Shown here piece after piece: positions 18,035 through 26,480 of a DNA stretch of 64,000 nt. Under the pieces are notes generated by a model. It ran no database searches and had not been told where the DNA came from. It worked only from the letters and a program-made list of their open reading frames with translations. The DNA is from Leptolyngbyaceae cyanobacterium clean351 (GTDB lineage Bacteria; Cyanobacteriota; Cyanobacteriia; DAIDHW01), in contig DAIDHW010000002.1 of NCBI GenBank assembly GCA_027451865.1, forward strand, positions 124,001 through 188,000, written 5' to 3'. A program made the translations under genes and the position numbers. Every line of letters begins with the position of its first letter. The first letter of the stretch is position 1.

Positions 18035-19012
18035 CTACGGATACGAGGCCAGAAATTGGTTAATTGGTCCAGTCACCTGATCCTCCTGCTCCATGGTGTG
18101 CGCTAGCTGCCGGGCTGCATTCAGGTCGGCTGGGGAGAGCTGCTGGGCAATTCGGTCTCGATTTGCAGCTGCTGTTTGATATCCATTCGTCACTGCAAGG
18201 TCATAGAGCGCAGAGGCAATGACATAGTTGCGGGGTACCCCCTGGCCATTGGCGTAGAGGAATCCTAGGTTGTATTGGGCATATGCATCCCCCTGGTTAG
18301 CAGCCTTGCGGAACCAGTAGGCAGCCTGGGTGTAGTCCTGGGGCACTCCCTGGCCATTGGCGTAGAGGTTTCCTAGGTTGTATTGGGCATGTGCAAGCCC
18401 CTAGTTAGCAGCCTTGCGGCACCAGTAGGCGGCCTGGGTGTAGTCCTGGGGCACCCCCTGACCTTTCGCGTAGAGGAATCCTAGGTTGTATTGGGCATAT
18501 GCAAGCCCCTGGTTAGCAGCCTTGCGGAACCAGTAGGCAGCCTGGGTGTAGTCCTGGGACACCCCTTGACCATTGGCGTAGTCAATTCCTAGGTTGTCTT
18601 CTGCACCTGCATTTCCCTGGTCAGCAGCCTTGCGGCACCAGTAGGCGGCCTGGGTGTAGTCCTGGGGCACCCTCTGGCCATTGTCGTAGAGGACTCCCAA
18701 GTTGTCTTCTGCATCTGCATACCCCTGGTCAGCAGCCTTGCGGAACCAGTAGGCAGCCTGGGTGTAGTCCCGACTCTGTAAGTAAGAGAGCCCTAGTTTG
18801 TATTGCGCCACTGCTCCCTGGACCTCGCTTATCACCTCAGGTTTTTGGAGCGTGGAGCGAATCAAGGGCACTGGCTCGCCCTGCTGCTCTGCCTTGAGGA
18901 TTTGTTGATAGAGAAGGTCTACCGTTTTGGGTGTGGGCGCCATGGTTTGGGCAAAGGCGGGCGCGGCACCAAGTAAGAAGCAAGCAATGATGGGCTTAAT
19001 GATCCGTTTCAT
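18035..19012 (-). pseudogene. Sel1-repeat protein interrupted by one TAG (array copy b)
   Basis: The start MKRIIKPIIACFLLGAAPAFAQ (ATG 19012) is a good signal peptide with an AFA cleavage site. About seven Sel1 units follow. At 18401-18403 the codon that reads CAG (Gln) in the equivalent repeats (KAANQGLAYAQ) is TAG, after which the same frame continues without further damage to the shared C-terminus 'ITGP/VTGPINQFLASYP'. So one point mutation splits an otherwise intact gene of 325 codons. A truncated secreted product of about 203 residues could still be made. Roughly 350 bases are near-identical to copy c. Confidence 0.8.
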
Positions 19013-19095
19013 AGGGCGGCTGGTGGGGGTTAATTTTTGGGGGTGGTAATCAGACACTCTAACAGCCGTTGACACTAATCTAAACTACCGCCGTC

Positions 19096-20217
19096 CTACG
19101 GATACGAGGCCAGAAATTGGTTAATTGGTCCAGTCACCTGATCCTCCTGCTCCATGGTGTGCGCTAGCTGCCGGGCTGCATTCAGGTCTGCTGGGGAGAG
19201 CTGCTGGGCAATTCGGTCTCGATTTGCAGCTGCTGTTTGATATCCATGCGTCACTGCAAAGTCATAGAGCGCAGAGGCAATGACATAGTTGCGGGGTACC
19301 CCATGGCCATTGGCGTAGAGGTTTCCTAGGTTGTATTGGGCATATGCAACCCCCTGATCGGCAGCCTTGCGGTACCAGTAGGCAGCCTGGGTGTAGTCCC
19401 GAGGCACCCCCTGGCCACCGTTGTAGAGGACTCCCAGGTTGTATTGGGCATCTGCATCCCCCTGGTTAGCAGCCTTGCGGAACCAGTAGGCAGCCTGGGT
19501 GTAGTCCTGGGGCACTCCCTGACCATGGTCGTGGAGAATTCCCAGGTTGGTTTGCGCCCTTGCATCCCCCTGGTTAGCAGCCTTGCGGTACCAGTAGGCG
19601 GCCTGGGTGTAGTCCTGGGGCACCCCCTGACCTTTGGCGTAGAGGAATCCTAGGTTGTATTGGGCATATGCAAGCCCCTGGTTAGCAGCCTTGCGGAACC
19701 AGTAAGCAGCCTGGGTGTAGTCCTGGGACACCCCTTGACCATTGGCGTAGTCAATTCCTAGGTTGTCTTCTGCACCTGCATTTCCCTGGTCAGCAGCCTT
19801 GCGGCACCAGTAGGCGGCCTGGGTGTAGTCCTGGGGCACCCCCTGGCCATTGTCGTAGAGGACTCCCAAGTTGTCTTCTGCATCTGCATACCCCTGGTCA
19901 GCAGCCTTGCGGAACCAGAAGGCAGCCTGAGTATAGTTCTGAGGTACTCCACCCCAACCCGCTGCATAGACATTACCAAGAATATCCTCGGCATCCACGT
20001 TACCGGAGGCTGCTTGGCTCTGCACCTCGGCCATCACCCGAGGGTCTTCAAGTCTGGTGTTGATGAGCCTATGCAAGGGTACCGGATTCGCTTGGTGCTC
20101 CGCCTTCAGGATTTGCTGGTAGAGGAGGTCTACAGTTTTGGATGCAGGCGCCATGGCTTGGATGAAGATGAAAGCGAGCGCCGTGTAAGGGAGGGGGGAT
20201 TGTATGATCCGCTTCAT
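19096..20217 (-). CDS. Sel1-repeat protein, intact (array copy c)
   Basis: A 373-residue protein with a short hydrophobic N-terminus (MKRIIQSPLPYTALAFIFIQ, probable signal peptide), a linker 'KTVDLLYQQILKAEHQ' and about seven 36-residue Sel1 units of the form 'AYWFRKAADQGYADAEDNLG' plus 'LYDNGQGVPQDYTQA'. Sel1 arrays act as scaffolds for protein complexes in signalling and secretion; the partner here is unknown. The 108-base DNA repeats are close enough for recombination, which explains the neighbouring broken and shortened copies. It is the most upstream and only full-length member of the array. Confidence 0.85.
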   Translation of the reverse strand: MKRIIQSPLPYTALAFIFIQAMAPASKTVDLLYQQILKAEHQANPVPLHRLINTRLEDPRVMAEVQSQAASGNVDAEDILGNVYAAGWGGVPQNYTQAAFWFRKAADQGYADAEDNLGVLYDNGQGVPQDYTQAAYWCRKAADQGNAGAEDNLGIDYANGQGVSQDYTQAAYWFRKAANQGLAYAQYNLGFLYAKGQGVPQDYTQAAYWYRKAANQGDARAQTNLGILHDHGQGVPQDYTQAAYWFRKAANQGDADAQYNLGVLYNGGQGVPRDYTQAAYWYRKAADQGVAYAQYNLGNLYANGHGVPRNYVIASALYDFAVTHGYQTAAANRDRIAQQLSPADLNAARQLAHTMEQEDQVTGPINQFLASYP

Positions 20218-20468
20218 AAAAGGGCGAGAGAGCTGGCTTCATGGTACCGCGACTAAACCAACTGAACTTGATTTCAATTATTTTAATGAGGTTTTCAACT
20301 GGAGCAGGTTTAATGAGGTTTTCAACTGGAGCAGGGGGGTTAGGGCCTACCTACGGCCCAGGTAAGTTTGAGCCCCCAGGACTAACGCGCCAGCGGTGGT
20401 TCGGCCATCAAGCCGGCTTATCTAAACATACAAATATCCTAAAGTACAGCTGTAGTCAGTCACTGCGC
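20218..20468. other. Upstream region of the Sel1 array
   Basis: Noncoding, with a 27-bp tandem duplication (listed separately) and CGGCCATCAAGCCGG, a small hairpin near 20402-20416. Probably holds the promoter of the Sel1 genes on the minus strand; no clear -10/-35 pair could be fixed. Confidence 0.35.
20282..20335. repeat. 27-bp tandem direct repeat, two copies
   Basis: TTTAATGAGGTTTTCAACTG followed by GAGCAGG is repeated perfectly at 20282-20308 and 20309-20335, upstream of Sel1 copy c. May be duplicated regulatory sequence or replication slippage. Confidence 0.9.
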
Positions 20469-20616
20469 TGGGTTCCTCGACTGAGGGCACAACTGCTAGC
20501 TCATATCTCCCAGGGTGTTACTGCCAGCATGCCCTACCGGAGGCCGCTGTGGTGATTGCTGACAGGTTACGGCACCCAACAAACCCACGCGATCCTTCCG
20601 TGCTGTTCAGGGCGGG
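20469..20616 (+). repeat. 148-bp noncoding repeat, copy 2
   Basis: Second copy of the element at 17182-17329, same orientation and length, differing by scattered substitutions. As in copy 1, a Sel1 gene 3' end follows it. The matched length without net indel, despite substitutions, suggests that the fold or the spacing is under some constraint, or that the duplication is young. Confidence 0.75.
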
Positions 20617-20628
20617 TCAGAACAAATA

Positions 20629-20691
20629 TTAGTGCTGATGCGAGGCCAGAAACTGGTTAATTGGCCCCGTCACTTGCTTTTCCTGCGCCAT
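20629..20691 (-). pseudogene. 63-bp relic of a Sel1 gene 3' end
   Basis: These 63 bases are identical to 17462-17524, the last 20 codons plus TAA of Sel1 copy a. Nothing of the gene remains upstream of this. With the adjacent 148-bp repeat it marks the far edge of a segmental duplication: the pair [148-bp element + Sel1 tail] occurs on both sides of the array. Confidence 0.85.
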
Positions 20692-20808
20692 TGGCAGTGA
20701 TGTGATCGATCCTACAGTCTGGGCAAGCTGCTGTAGGTATGTCATCTCAGTTCAGCATCGACCTCACCAAAAAATTTTCTGACCTCAAAAAGTCGCCTTG
20801 TAGTTTAA

Positions 20809-21477
20809 GTGATGATCCATTGGCATGCTCCGGCCGGCCAGGAACTAGAACCTGAAGACCTCAAAGCAGCCCTAACAAAGCAGTTTCCCGACTATCCGAC
20901 TTGCCTTCCCACGCATGGTGCCACACTCGGGCCCTCGTTAGCTATCCAGTGGAATGGATTTCGACTCGAGGACGCTCATCATCATCATGTGGCGCAATTC
21001 AATGCCGGCGGGGTTAGCTTTAGTCGCCTGAGCTCCGATGAGGAATGGTCAAGTTTTCAAGACGCAGCCCTCCAGTTCTGGCACTGTTTTCAAGAATTAG
21101 CCGAGCCAACTGTAATTCAACCCATGGGAGTGCGCTATATCAACCGCATTCTCCTAGGATACGATGAAGAGCCGTCACTCTATATTAACTCCGCTCCCTC
21201 TGGGCTTCTGGCTATGAACCTTATAGGAGAATCATTCTTCCATCAAGATCTATACCCGGTCCCTACTCACCCCTACTCTATCAATTGGATCAGGACCATC
21301 CGGCCAGACCCGCGGGCACTTATAGTTGACATTGATGTTTTCATGACAGAGCCACTACAAGTAGATCGAATAAATCAAAATCTTCTAGTACAACGACTAA
21401 GAGAGATGCGCTGGATCGAAAATGAAGCCTTCTTTAACTGCATCACAAGATTCGCCCTAGAGCAATTTGGAGCTTGA
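20809..21477 (+). CDS. TIGR04255 family protein
   Basis: A 222-residue protein of the sporadically distributed TIGR04255 family, whose function is unknown. Diagnostic parts are 'FPDYP' early, 'FSRLSSDEEWSSFQDAALQF', 'MGVRYINRI' near residue 105, 'IRPDPRALIVDIDVF' and a C-terminal 'NEAFFNCITRFALEQFGA'. The frame begins with GTG directly after an in-frame TAA; the codons before that TAA (RLVV) look like the rest of the usual first beta-strand, so about ten N-terminal residues may have been lost by a point mutation. Two further cassette genes follow in the same direction. Base composition is less GC-rich than the flanks. Confidence 0.75.
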   Translation: MMIHWHAPAGQELEPEDLKAALTKQFPDYPTCLPTHGATLGPSLAIQWNGFRLEDAHHHHVAQFNAGGVSFSRLSSDEEWSSFQDAALQFWHCFQELAEPTVIQPMGVRYINRILLGYDEEPSLYINSAPSGLLAMNLIGESFFHQDLYPVPTHPYSINWIRTIRPDPRALIVDIDVFMTEPLQVDRINQNLLVQRLREMRWIENEAFFNCITRFALEQFGA

Positions 21478-21481
21478 TCCT

Positions 21482-21990
21482 ATGAGTGTTACAATTGCCC
21501 CGCCTCTAGGGGCAAGTCGCGCTGCTGAATCCATTGACCGACTAACCGAAAGCCGCTGTCAGTATTTCGCAGCGCCGGCAACTTTTAGCCGGCAACCTGA
21601 TACCGAGTCCCGTACACCTTAAATAAGGCACTACCTTCCGCCATTAATGAGTTGATAAACACCTGGAAAGAATGTAGGGTCCCTAACTGGGATGGTTATG
21701 ATGCTTGTCCTGTCACTGAAGCAGCCTACAGGTACGCTTATGATTTCATTGAGGCCCTACCTTGGGATTATCCCCTGCCATCCGTAGGTGCGGAACCTGA
21801 CGGTCATTTAACTCTCGAGTGGTATCAAAGTCCTCACAGGACAATCTCTATTAGTGTTAGTCCTGAAGGAATGCTGTATTATGCAGCTCTCTTGGAAGAT
21901 AGGCATCCGCGAGGCTCAGCATCCTTTAGGGGAGAGATTCCTAAGGAGGTGCTGAAATTGATTCGAGAAGTTGCTCGGGTTGAGAGTTAG
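21482..21990 (+). pseudogene. Conserved hypothetical cassette protein, frameshifted
   Basis: Starts four bases after the TIGR04255 gene (MSVTIAPPLGASRAAESIDR) and stops at TAA 21620-21622. The next frame continues at once with NKALPSAINELINTWKECRV and runs to 21990, containing 'NWDGYDACPVTEAAYRYAYD', 'GAEPDGHLTLEWYQSP' and 'SISVSPEGMLYYAALL', a protein type I know as an intact conserved hypothetical in cyanobacteria. I therefore read 21482-21990 as one gene broken by a single frameshift around 21615. Alternatively the downstream part (TTG 21652, 112 residues) may be translated alone. Confidence 0.55.
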
Positions 21991-21995
21991 AGAGG

Positions 21996-22412
21996 ATGCT
22001 CGACCCCAATAACCTGCCTGAAGTGGAAGGCACTGAACTCCTAGCCCGCTATGTGGTCTACAGCAACCACTTCCGCAGTGATCTCACTCCCAAGCCTGAC
22101 CTTTTTATTCCTCATCTCCACCAGGAACTGGCCGTCACGTGCCATCGCAACGCCACTACAGCAGAAATTTGGGGTGCGGGACTGCAAGTGGCAACTCAAC
22201 GCTAGAAGACTTTGCATGGGCGGTCTGATCTACAAGCGAGTGACTGCCTGGCTCAATCCCTACGGGTAATCCCTCAGCCATTACCTAGCAATCCCAATCA
22301 TGCTGATATCGGCAGCTGGCCCCCAGCCAAACAAGACCAAAAGGCGATCGCCCAAAAGATCGCCGCCTGTGCCACCAAGGTCATCAAATACATAACCTCA
22401 GACTCCCTGTAG
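21996..22412 (+). pseudogene. Conserved hypothetical cassette protein, interrupted by one TAG
   Basis: Begins five bases after the previous frame with MLDPNNLPEVEGTELLARYV and contains 'VVYSNHFRSD' and 'KPDLFIPH'. The codon at 22203-22205 is TAG, after which the same frame runs on undamaged through 'TLHGRSDLQASD', 'PNNPNHADI'-like 'PSNPNHADIGSWPPAKQDQK' and ends at 22412. Without the stop it would be a normal member of a family found next to the preceding type of gene. It also carries one of the few HIP1-type GCGATCGC sites in the window. Function unknown. Confidence 0.6.
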
Positions 22413-22499
22413 GCGGCTAGCGTTGTCCCATAGCTCTTAACCCTTGCCGGCAAATCTAGCTAAGGTAGAGTCAGCCATGACTAATCCCCTCTCCATTCC

Positions 22500-23318
22500 A
22501 TGCCTAACAGTGTTTCTTTTGACCGGGCCTCTGACTACTACGACGCCACCCGGGGCTTACCCCCTGAGGTCTCCGAGCGGGTAACCGACTCCATCCTCCA
22601 GCTAGTGGGCGTTACCCCGGCCACGCAGTTCCTAGAGGTGGGGGTAGGTACCGGCCGGATCGCCATCCCCATCGTCAAGCGTGGCTTCACTTACACCGGC
22701 ATCGATATCTCTGACAATATGTTGGCTAAGTTGCGCCAGAACTTAGCTGACTCCTCGGAACATTTAACTCTATTAAACGCCGACGCCACCAACTTGCCTT
22801 TTCCCGCGGCTAGCTTTGACGTCGTTCTTACGGTCCACGTGCTGCACCTAATTCCGGATTGGCAGCGGGCCCTCGCCGAGATCCGGCGGGTCCTCAAGCC
22901 CGGCGGGGTTTATGTTTATAGTCACGGCAGCATCAATGCCCACCCCGCGGAAGTGCCCAAGGAGCGCAAGCGCGCCGAGATCGACCAGCAGTGGCGAGAG
23001 ATTCTCAGTCGCTATGGCTACGACCCTAAACCCCACGGGGCGAAGGCAGAAGAAGTGATGGCTAAGCTAACTGCCCAGGGCGCCAGGCTCGAGACGGTAG
23101 TGGTTGCCCAGTGGCCGGGGGATTTGACGATTGCCGAGCTCCTTTACCGCCTTGAGCACCGCCTCTACAGCAACTGCTGGCAGATCCCTGAGGAGATTTT
23201 TCGCCCGGCCTTTGGGGATTTGCGGGCCTGGGTGGAGAGCCACTACCGGGACCTAGAGCAACTGGCGGTAGACCCAGCGGAGTTTAAGGTGGTGCTGGTG
23301 CGGGATTGGGCTAGCTGA
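22500..23318 (+). CDS. Class I SAM-dependent methyltransferase
   Basis: A 272-residue methyltransferase with the Rossmann core at about residues 40-145: motif I 'FLEVGVGTGRIAIPI', the acidic residue in 'YTGIDISDNML', 'LLNADATNLPFPAASFDVV' and 'EIRRVLKPGGVYVYS'. The pattern is that of the Methyltransf_11/UbiE type acting on small molecules; the substrate cannot be told from sequence. The C-terminal 120 residues are helical and family-specific. No operon partner: the upstream cassette is decayed and a dead gene on the opposite strand follows. Confidence 0.88.
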   Translation: MPNSVSFDRASDYYDATRGLPPEVSERVTDSILQLVGVTPATQFLEVGVGTGRIAIPIVKRGFTYTGIDISDNMLAKLRQNLADSSEHLTLLNADATNLPFPAASFDVVLTVHVLHLIPDWQRALAEIRRVLKPGGVYVYSHGSINAHPAEVPKERKRAEIDQQWREILSRYGYDPKPHGAKAEEVMAKLTAQGARLETVVVAQWPGDLTIAELLYRLEHRLYSNCWQIPEEIFRPAFGDLRAWVESHYRDLEQLAVDPAEFKVVLVRDWAS

Positions 23319-23409
23319 ACCCGGCCCAGACCCCTAGTTTAAGACTCGGGGAGTCTGCGGCAAAATCCCATAACCCCCCTCAGCACGGTCATGTCCGTGT
23401 GGGCCCTAG

Positions 23410-23933
23410 CTATTGATTTAAGCAGTCTACACCAACCATCGGGAATGTCCAGCTGTAGGCAGTGCCCCCATACACTCCCTGCTCAAGCACCTGGATGTGC
23501 AGTTCACCGCGGCGGTACGGCCAGACTTCGGGCTTTACCTGATAGATGACCATCTTACTAGCGGATGAACTGGCAATATCCACCTCCACCACTAAGTCAG
23601 GAGGTAAGTTTGCAGTAGCAGGTGTTTCTATTCCCTTGGATACAGAAACAAGAGTCCGGTTCGATGGCCCGATTTAGTTCCTCCCGATTGAGGGTCACAG
23701 AACCAACCCCAATTCCATCACTAACACTGTAATTATCTTGGCCAGATTTCGTGGATCTCGCCTGGGATTCTGATGTCTAAAACTCCCCGGTCGTAGGCAA
23801 TGTTAGTTAACTGGTCTTCTCCGAGCTCCTGTATTAGCGCCATGTAGGTTTTCCAGGTCAACCCGGCAATGGTCGTGGCACTGCCGGAGGCAAGCCTAAC
23901 TTGACTGATGGGGGTAGCTATGGTGGTTGTCAT
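23410..23933 (-). pseudogene. Uma2 (DUF820) family nuclease-like protein, frameshifted
   Basis: Three pieces in different frames add up to one Uma2-family gene, a PD-(D/E)XK-like family hugely expanded in cyanobacteria. N-terminal piece from ATG 23933: 'SATTIAGLTWKTYMALIQEL' and 'IAYDRGVLDIRIPGEIHEI'. Middle: 'LNREELNRAIEPDSCFCIQG' around 23640-23690. C-terminal piece: 'VVEVDIASSSASKMVIYQ' and 'EVWPYRRGELHIQVLEQG'. At least two frameshifts separate them, so no functional product is expected. Confidence 0.8.
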
Positions 23934-23981
23934 GAGCTAGGTTTTCTGGGCAGTCCGGAAAACCCCCAAGGCTCAAAGAAA

Positions 23982-24053
<72 letters not shown>

Positions 24054-24078
24054 CTACAGGACTATCACTATAACACAC

Positions 24079-24975
24079 CTAAGCCCCAGAGCCTAGCACC
24101 TCCTCCAGGGCTGGGGTGAGGCTGGGGTAGGTGTAGGTAAAGCCACTGGCAAGGGGGCGCCGGGGCAACACCCGCTGTCCCTCCAGGACCAGTTGCGCTC
24201 CTTCCCCTAGCAGCAACTGCAGGGCTAAAGCTGGAACCGGCAACCATACGGGCCGGTGCATCACCTCTCCGAGGGCGTGGCTAAGGGTAGACATGGTCAC
24301 GGGCTCGGGAGCGGTGGCGTTATAGACTCCTGACCACTGGCTATCCTCGAGGGCCCTGAGGATGAGGCGCACCACATCCTGGCGGTGAATCCAGGACACC
24401 CACTGCTGGCCGCTGCCAATTGGCCCCCCGGCAAAGGCCCGGAATACCGGCACCATCTTCCCCAAGGCTCCCCCGGGCCCTAGAACAATTCCCAGGCGCA
24501 GGACCACTACTCGGGTAGTGGCCGGGGCTTGGGCTGCTGCCTCCCAGGCCTGACAAACCTGAGCTAGGAAGTCTCCCCCGGGAGGACTAGTTTCGTCGTA
24601 GGTAGCCGACTCACTAGTGCCGTAGTAGCCCACTGCTGAGGCGCTCACGAGGACTGGGGGTGTGGGATCAGCCTGGGTGAGGGCTGCTACCAATTTAGCG
24701 GTGCCCAGCTGACGGCTCTCGAGGATCAGCCGCCGGCGCTGGGGAGTCCAGCGGCCCTCGGCAATCGGTTCCCCGGCCAGATTGACTACCCCTGTGCAGC
24801 CTCCCAGGTGCTCGCTCCAGGGGGTGTAGTAGTCCACCAGCTGTACCCCGGGAAACTGGGCAGCGGCCCGCTCCGGCTGGCGGGTGAACAGGACTACCTG
24901 ATGGTTAAGGTCCAAGAGAGTTGAGACCAGAGCCCGGCCCACAAAGCCAGTGCCCCCAGTAATGGCAATTTTCAC
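24079..24975 (-). CDS. TIGR01777 family epimerase-like oxidoreductase
   Basis: An extended short-chain-dehydrogenase fold: the NAD(P)-binding motif GGTGFVGRAL at residues 7-16, 'GVVNLAGEPIAEGRWTPQRR' and 'SASAVGYYGTSESATYDE' are typical of TIGR01777 proteins (YfcH/SulA-like). Of the usual catalytic set, the tyrosine of 'YYG' is present. In plastids and cyanobacteria relatives are linked to cell division, but the reaction is unknown. The 298-residue length is normal. Starts 26 bases from the tRNA's 5' side, in the same direction. Confidence 0.92.
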   Translation of the reverse strand: MKIAITGGTGFVGRALVSTLLDLNHQVVLFTRQPERAAAQFPGVQLVDYYTPWSEHLGGCTGVVNLAGEPIAEGRWTPQRRRLILESRQLGTAKLVAALTQADPTPPVLVSASAVGYYGTSESATYDETSPPGGDFLAQVCQAWEAAAQAPATTRVVVLRLGIVLGPGGALGKMVPVFRAFAGGPIGSGQQWVSWIHRQDVVRLILRALEDSQWSGVYNATAPEPVTMSTLSHALGEVMHRPVWLPVPALALQLLLGEGAQLVLEGQRVLPRRPLASGFTYTYPSLTPALEEVLGSGA

Positions 24976-25083
24976 TAAAGTTACTTGATTTGGCTGAAGA
25001 TCTAGGGCGCCCCCTGATCTTAGCCCACGGACGGACCGGGTGAAGATAGGGATAGAATGGGCTCGTAGTGCACCTCAACACCC

Positions 25084-25725
25084 ATGACTGGATCTGACCA
25101 GGCCCGTGAGCTCCTCCGGGCCGCCTACGAAAACCGCTACACCTGGGACGCTAATTTCCCGGGCTACCACGCCGATGTCATCCTTACCCACGGTGCCGAG
25201 TGTCACCGGGCTAAGGTCCGCCTAGGACCTGACCTAAAGTTTGCTGTCACCGAGGCTAGCGACCCCGCCGCCGCAGAGCAAATCCGCAACCAGATGTGGG
25301 AAATTGCCGTCCACCGGGTGCGGCGGCCCTTTGAGGAAACCCACGCCCAGAACATCTTCAGTCTCGGGGAAACCGACCAGACCGGGGCGGTGGAAATTTT
25401 AGTGGGAGGTAAGGGGGCCGGGGACCGCTACAAGGTGCGTGACCGGGAAGTGTGTATGGTCCACCGCCACATCCACGGGGTGGTAGTAACCATCCACACC
25501 TTTAGCAGCCACCACACCCCCGAAGGGTATCTCTCCCACCGTTACGACTCCGTCTACCACGACCCCCAAACCGGGGCCCAAAAGGGGGAGCGCAGCGAGT
25601 TCACCGACCTGTTTACTCAGGTGGGGGGGTACTACATCCTCACCCAGCGCACCATCCGCACGGAAACTCAACTCACCCAGTTTAGCTTTGAGAATGTGGA
25701 AGTCCTAGAACCAGTCCCCGTCTAA
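25084..25725 (+). CDS. DUF3386 family protein
   Basis: A 213-residue soluble protein. 'ARELLRAAYENRYTWDANFP', 'HRRPFEETHAQNIFSLGETD'-like 'VRRPFEETHAQNIFSLGE' and 'SHRYDSVYHDPQTGAQKGER' are characteristic of the cyanobacterial DUF3386 family. No catalytic motif, membrane helix or signal peptide. The stop overlaps the stop of the convergent SDR gene by four bases. Function unknown in the family. Confidence 0.88.
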   Translation: MTGSDQARELLRAAYENRYTWDANFPGYHADVILTHGAECHRAKVRLGPDLKFAVTEASDPAAAEQIRNQMWEIAVHRVRRPFEETHAQNIFSLGETDQTGAVEILVGGKGAGDRYKVRDREVCMVHRHIHGVVVTIHTFSSHHTPEGYLSHRYDSVYHDPQTGAQKGERSEFTDLFTQVGGYYILTQRTIRTETQLTQFSFENVEVLEPVPV

Positions 25726-26426
25726 AAGAACACGTGGCTTTCCGGCTGGATGTTCACCTCGAGGGGGATGGCCTGGGGTTCTGCTTCCAGGGCAAACCGG
25801 ATCGCCTGGGCGGCCATGGCCGGGGTGAGCATCTTCGTCCGGTCCACCTTCAGAGCCACTGTGTCCCAAAACCCCGTGTCCACCCCCCCCAAATAAAACA
25901 GGGTCAGCTTAATCCCGTAGCGGCGCACCTCCTCCGCTAGGCACTTACTAAACCCCACTACTCCAAACTTAGCTGCACAGTAGGCAGCAGCCAGGGGCAT
26001 GGTGTGCTTACCTAGGATCCCCACCAGGTTGCACAGATGTCCCCGACGCTGCTCCTGCATCCGGCGGGCAGCAGCTTGACAGGTGTAAAAGCTCCCCTGC
26101 AAATTCACCTCCAGCATTGCCTGCAGGTCTCCTGGTTCAAGTTTCTGCCAGGGCTTCATTACTCCTGCCCCGGCCGCATTTACCAGTACATCTAGGCGGC
26201 CAAACCGCTCTAGGGTCTGGTCCATCAGCCTTTCCACCTGGGCTGGTTGGGTGATATCCGTCGGCACGGTCAGGGTCTCGGTAGGTAGGCTAGCTGCCAA
26301 GGCCTCGAGCCGAGGCAAGGAGCGAGCCGCCAGCACCAGCTTAGTCCTCTGGGCCCCCAGTTGGTGGGCTAGGGCACTGCCAATCCCGCCGGTGGCCCCG
26401 GCGATCACCACTACCCGGTCCTGCAT
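25722..26426 (-). CDS. Short-chain dehydrogenase/reductase
   Basis: A 234-residue classical SDR: cofactor motif GATGGIGSAL (residues 10-19), 'NAAGAG' near residue 85, and the active-site pair in 'YCAAKFG' (YxxxK). The serine that usually precedes the tyrosine by 13 positions corresponds to the 'LVGILGKHTMPLAAAY' region, where no serine is visible; activity should be checked. A basic residue follows the glycine loop (AARS), suggesting NADP use. Substrate unknown. Convergent with DUF3386. Confidence 0.85.
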   Translation of the reverse strand: MQDRVVVIAGATGGIGSALAHQLGAQRTKLVLAARSLPRLEALAASLPTETLTVPTDITQPAQVERLMDQTLERFGRLDVLVNAAGAGVMKPWQKLEPGDLQAMLEVNLQGSFYTCQAAARRMQEQRRGHLCNLVGILGKHTMPLAAAYCAAKFGVVGFSKCLAEEVRRYGIKLTLFYLGGVDTGFWDTVALKVDRTKMLTPAMAAQAIRFALEAEPQAIPLEVNIQPESHVFF

Positions 26427-26480
26427 ACTTTACAATCCTTAAGGATATCCCCATTGTGCCACACCCAAGGCCCCGGGGAA

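Noticed and set aside
18035-20217. Regular ~108-bp repeats that look like a repeat array or CRISPR-like structure
   Set aside because: They are in-frame Sel1 codon repeats without unique spacers; no cas genes nearby.
23341-23360. GACTCGGGGAGTC hairpin after the methyltransferase gene as a terminator
   Set aside because: Short stem with no T-run after it.
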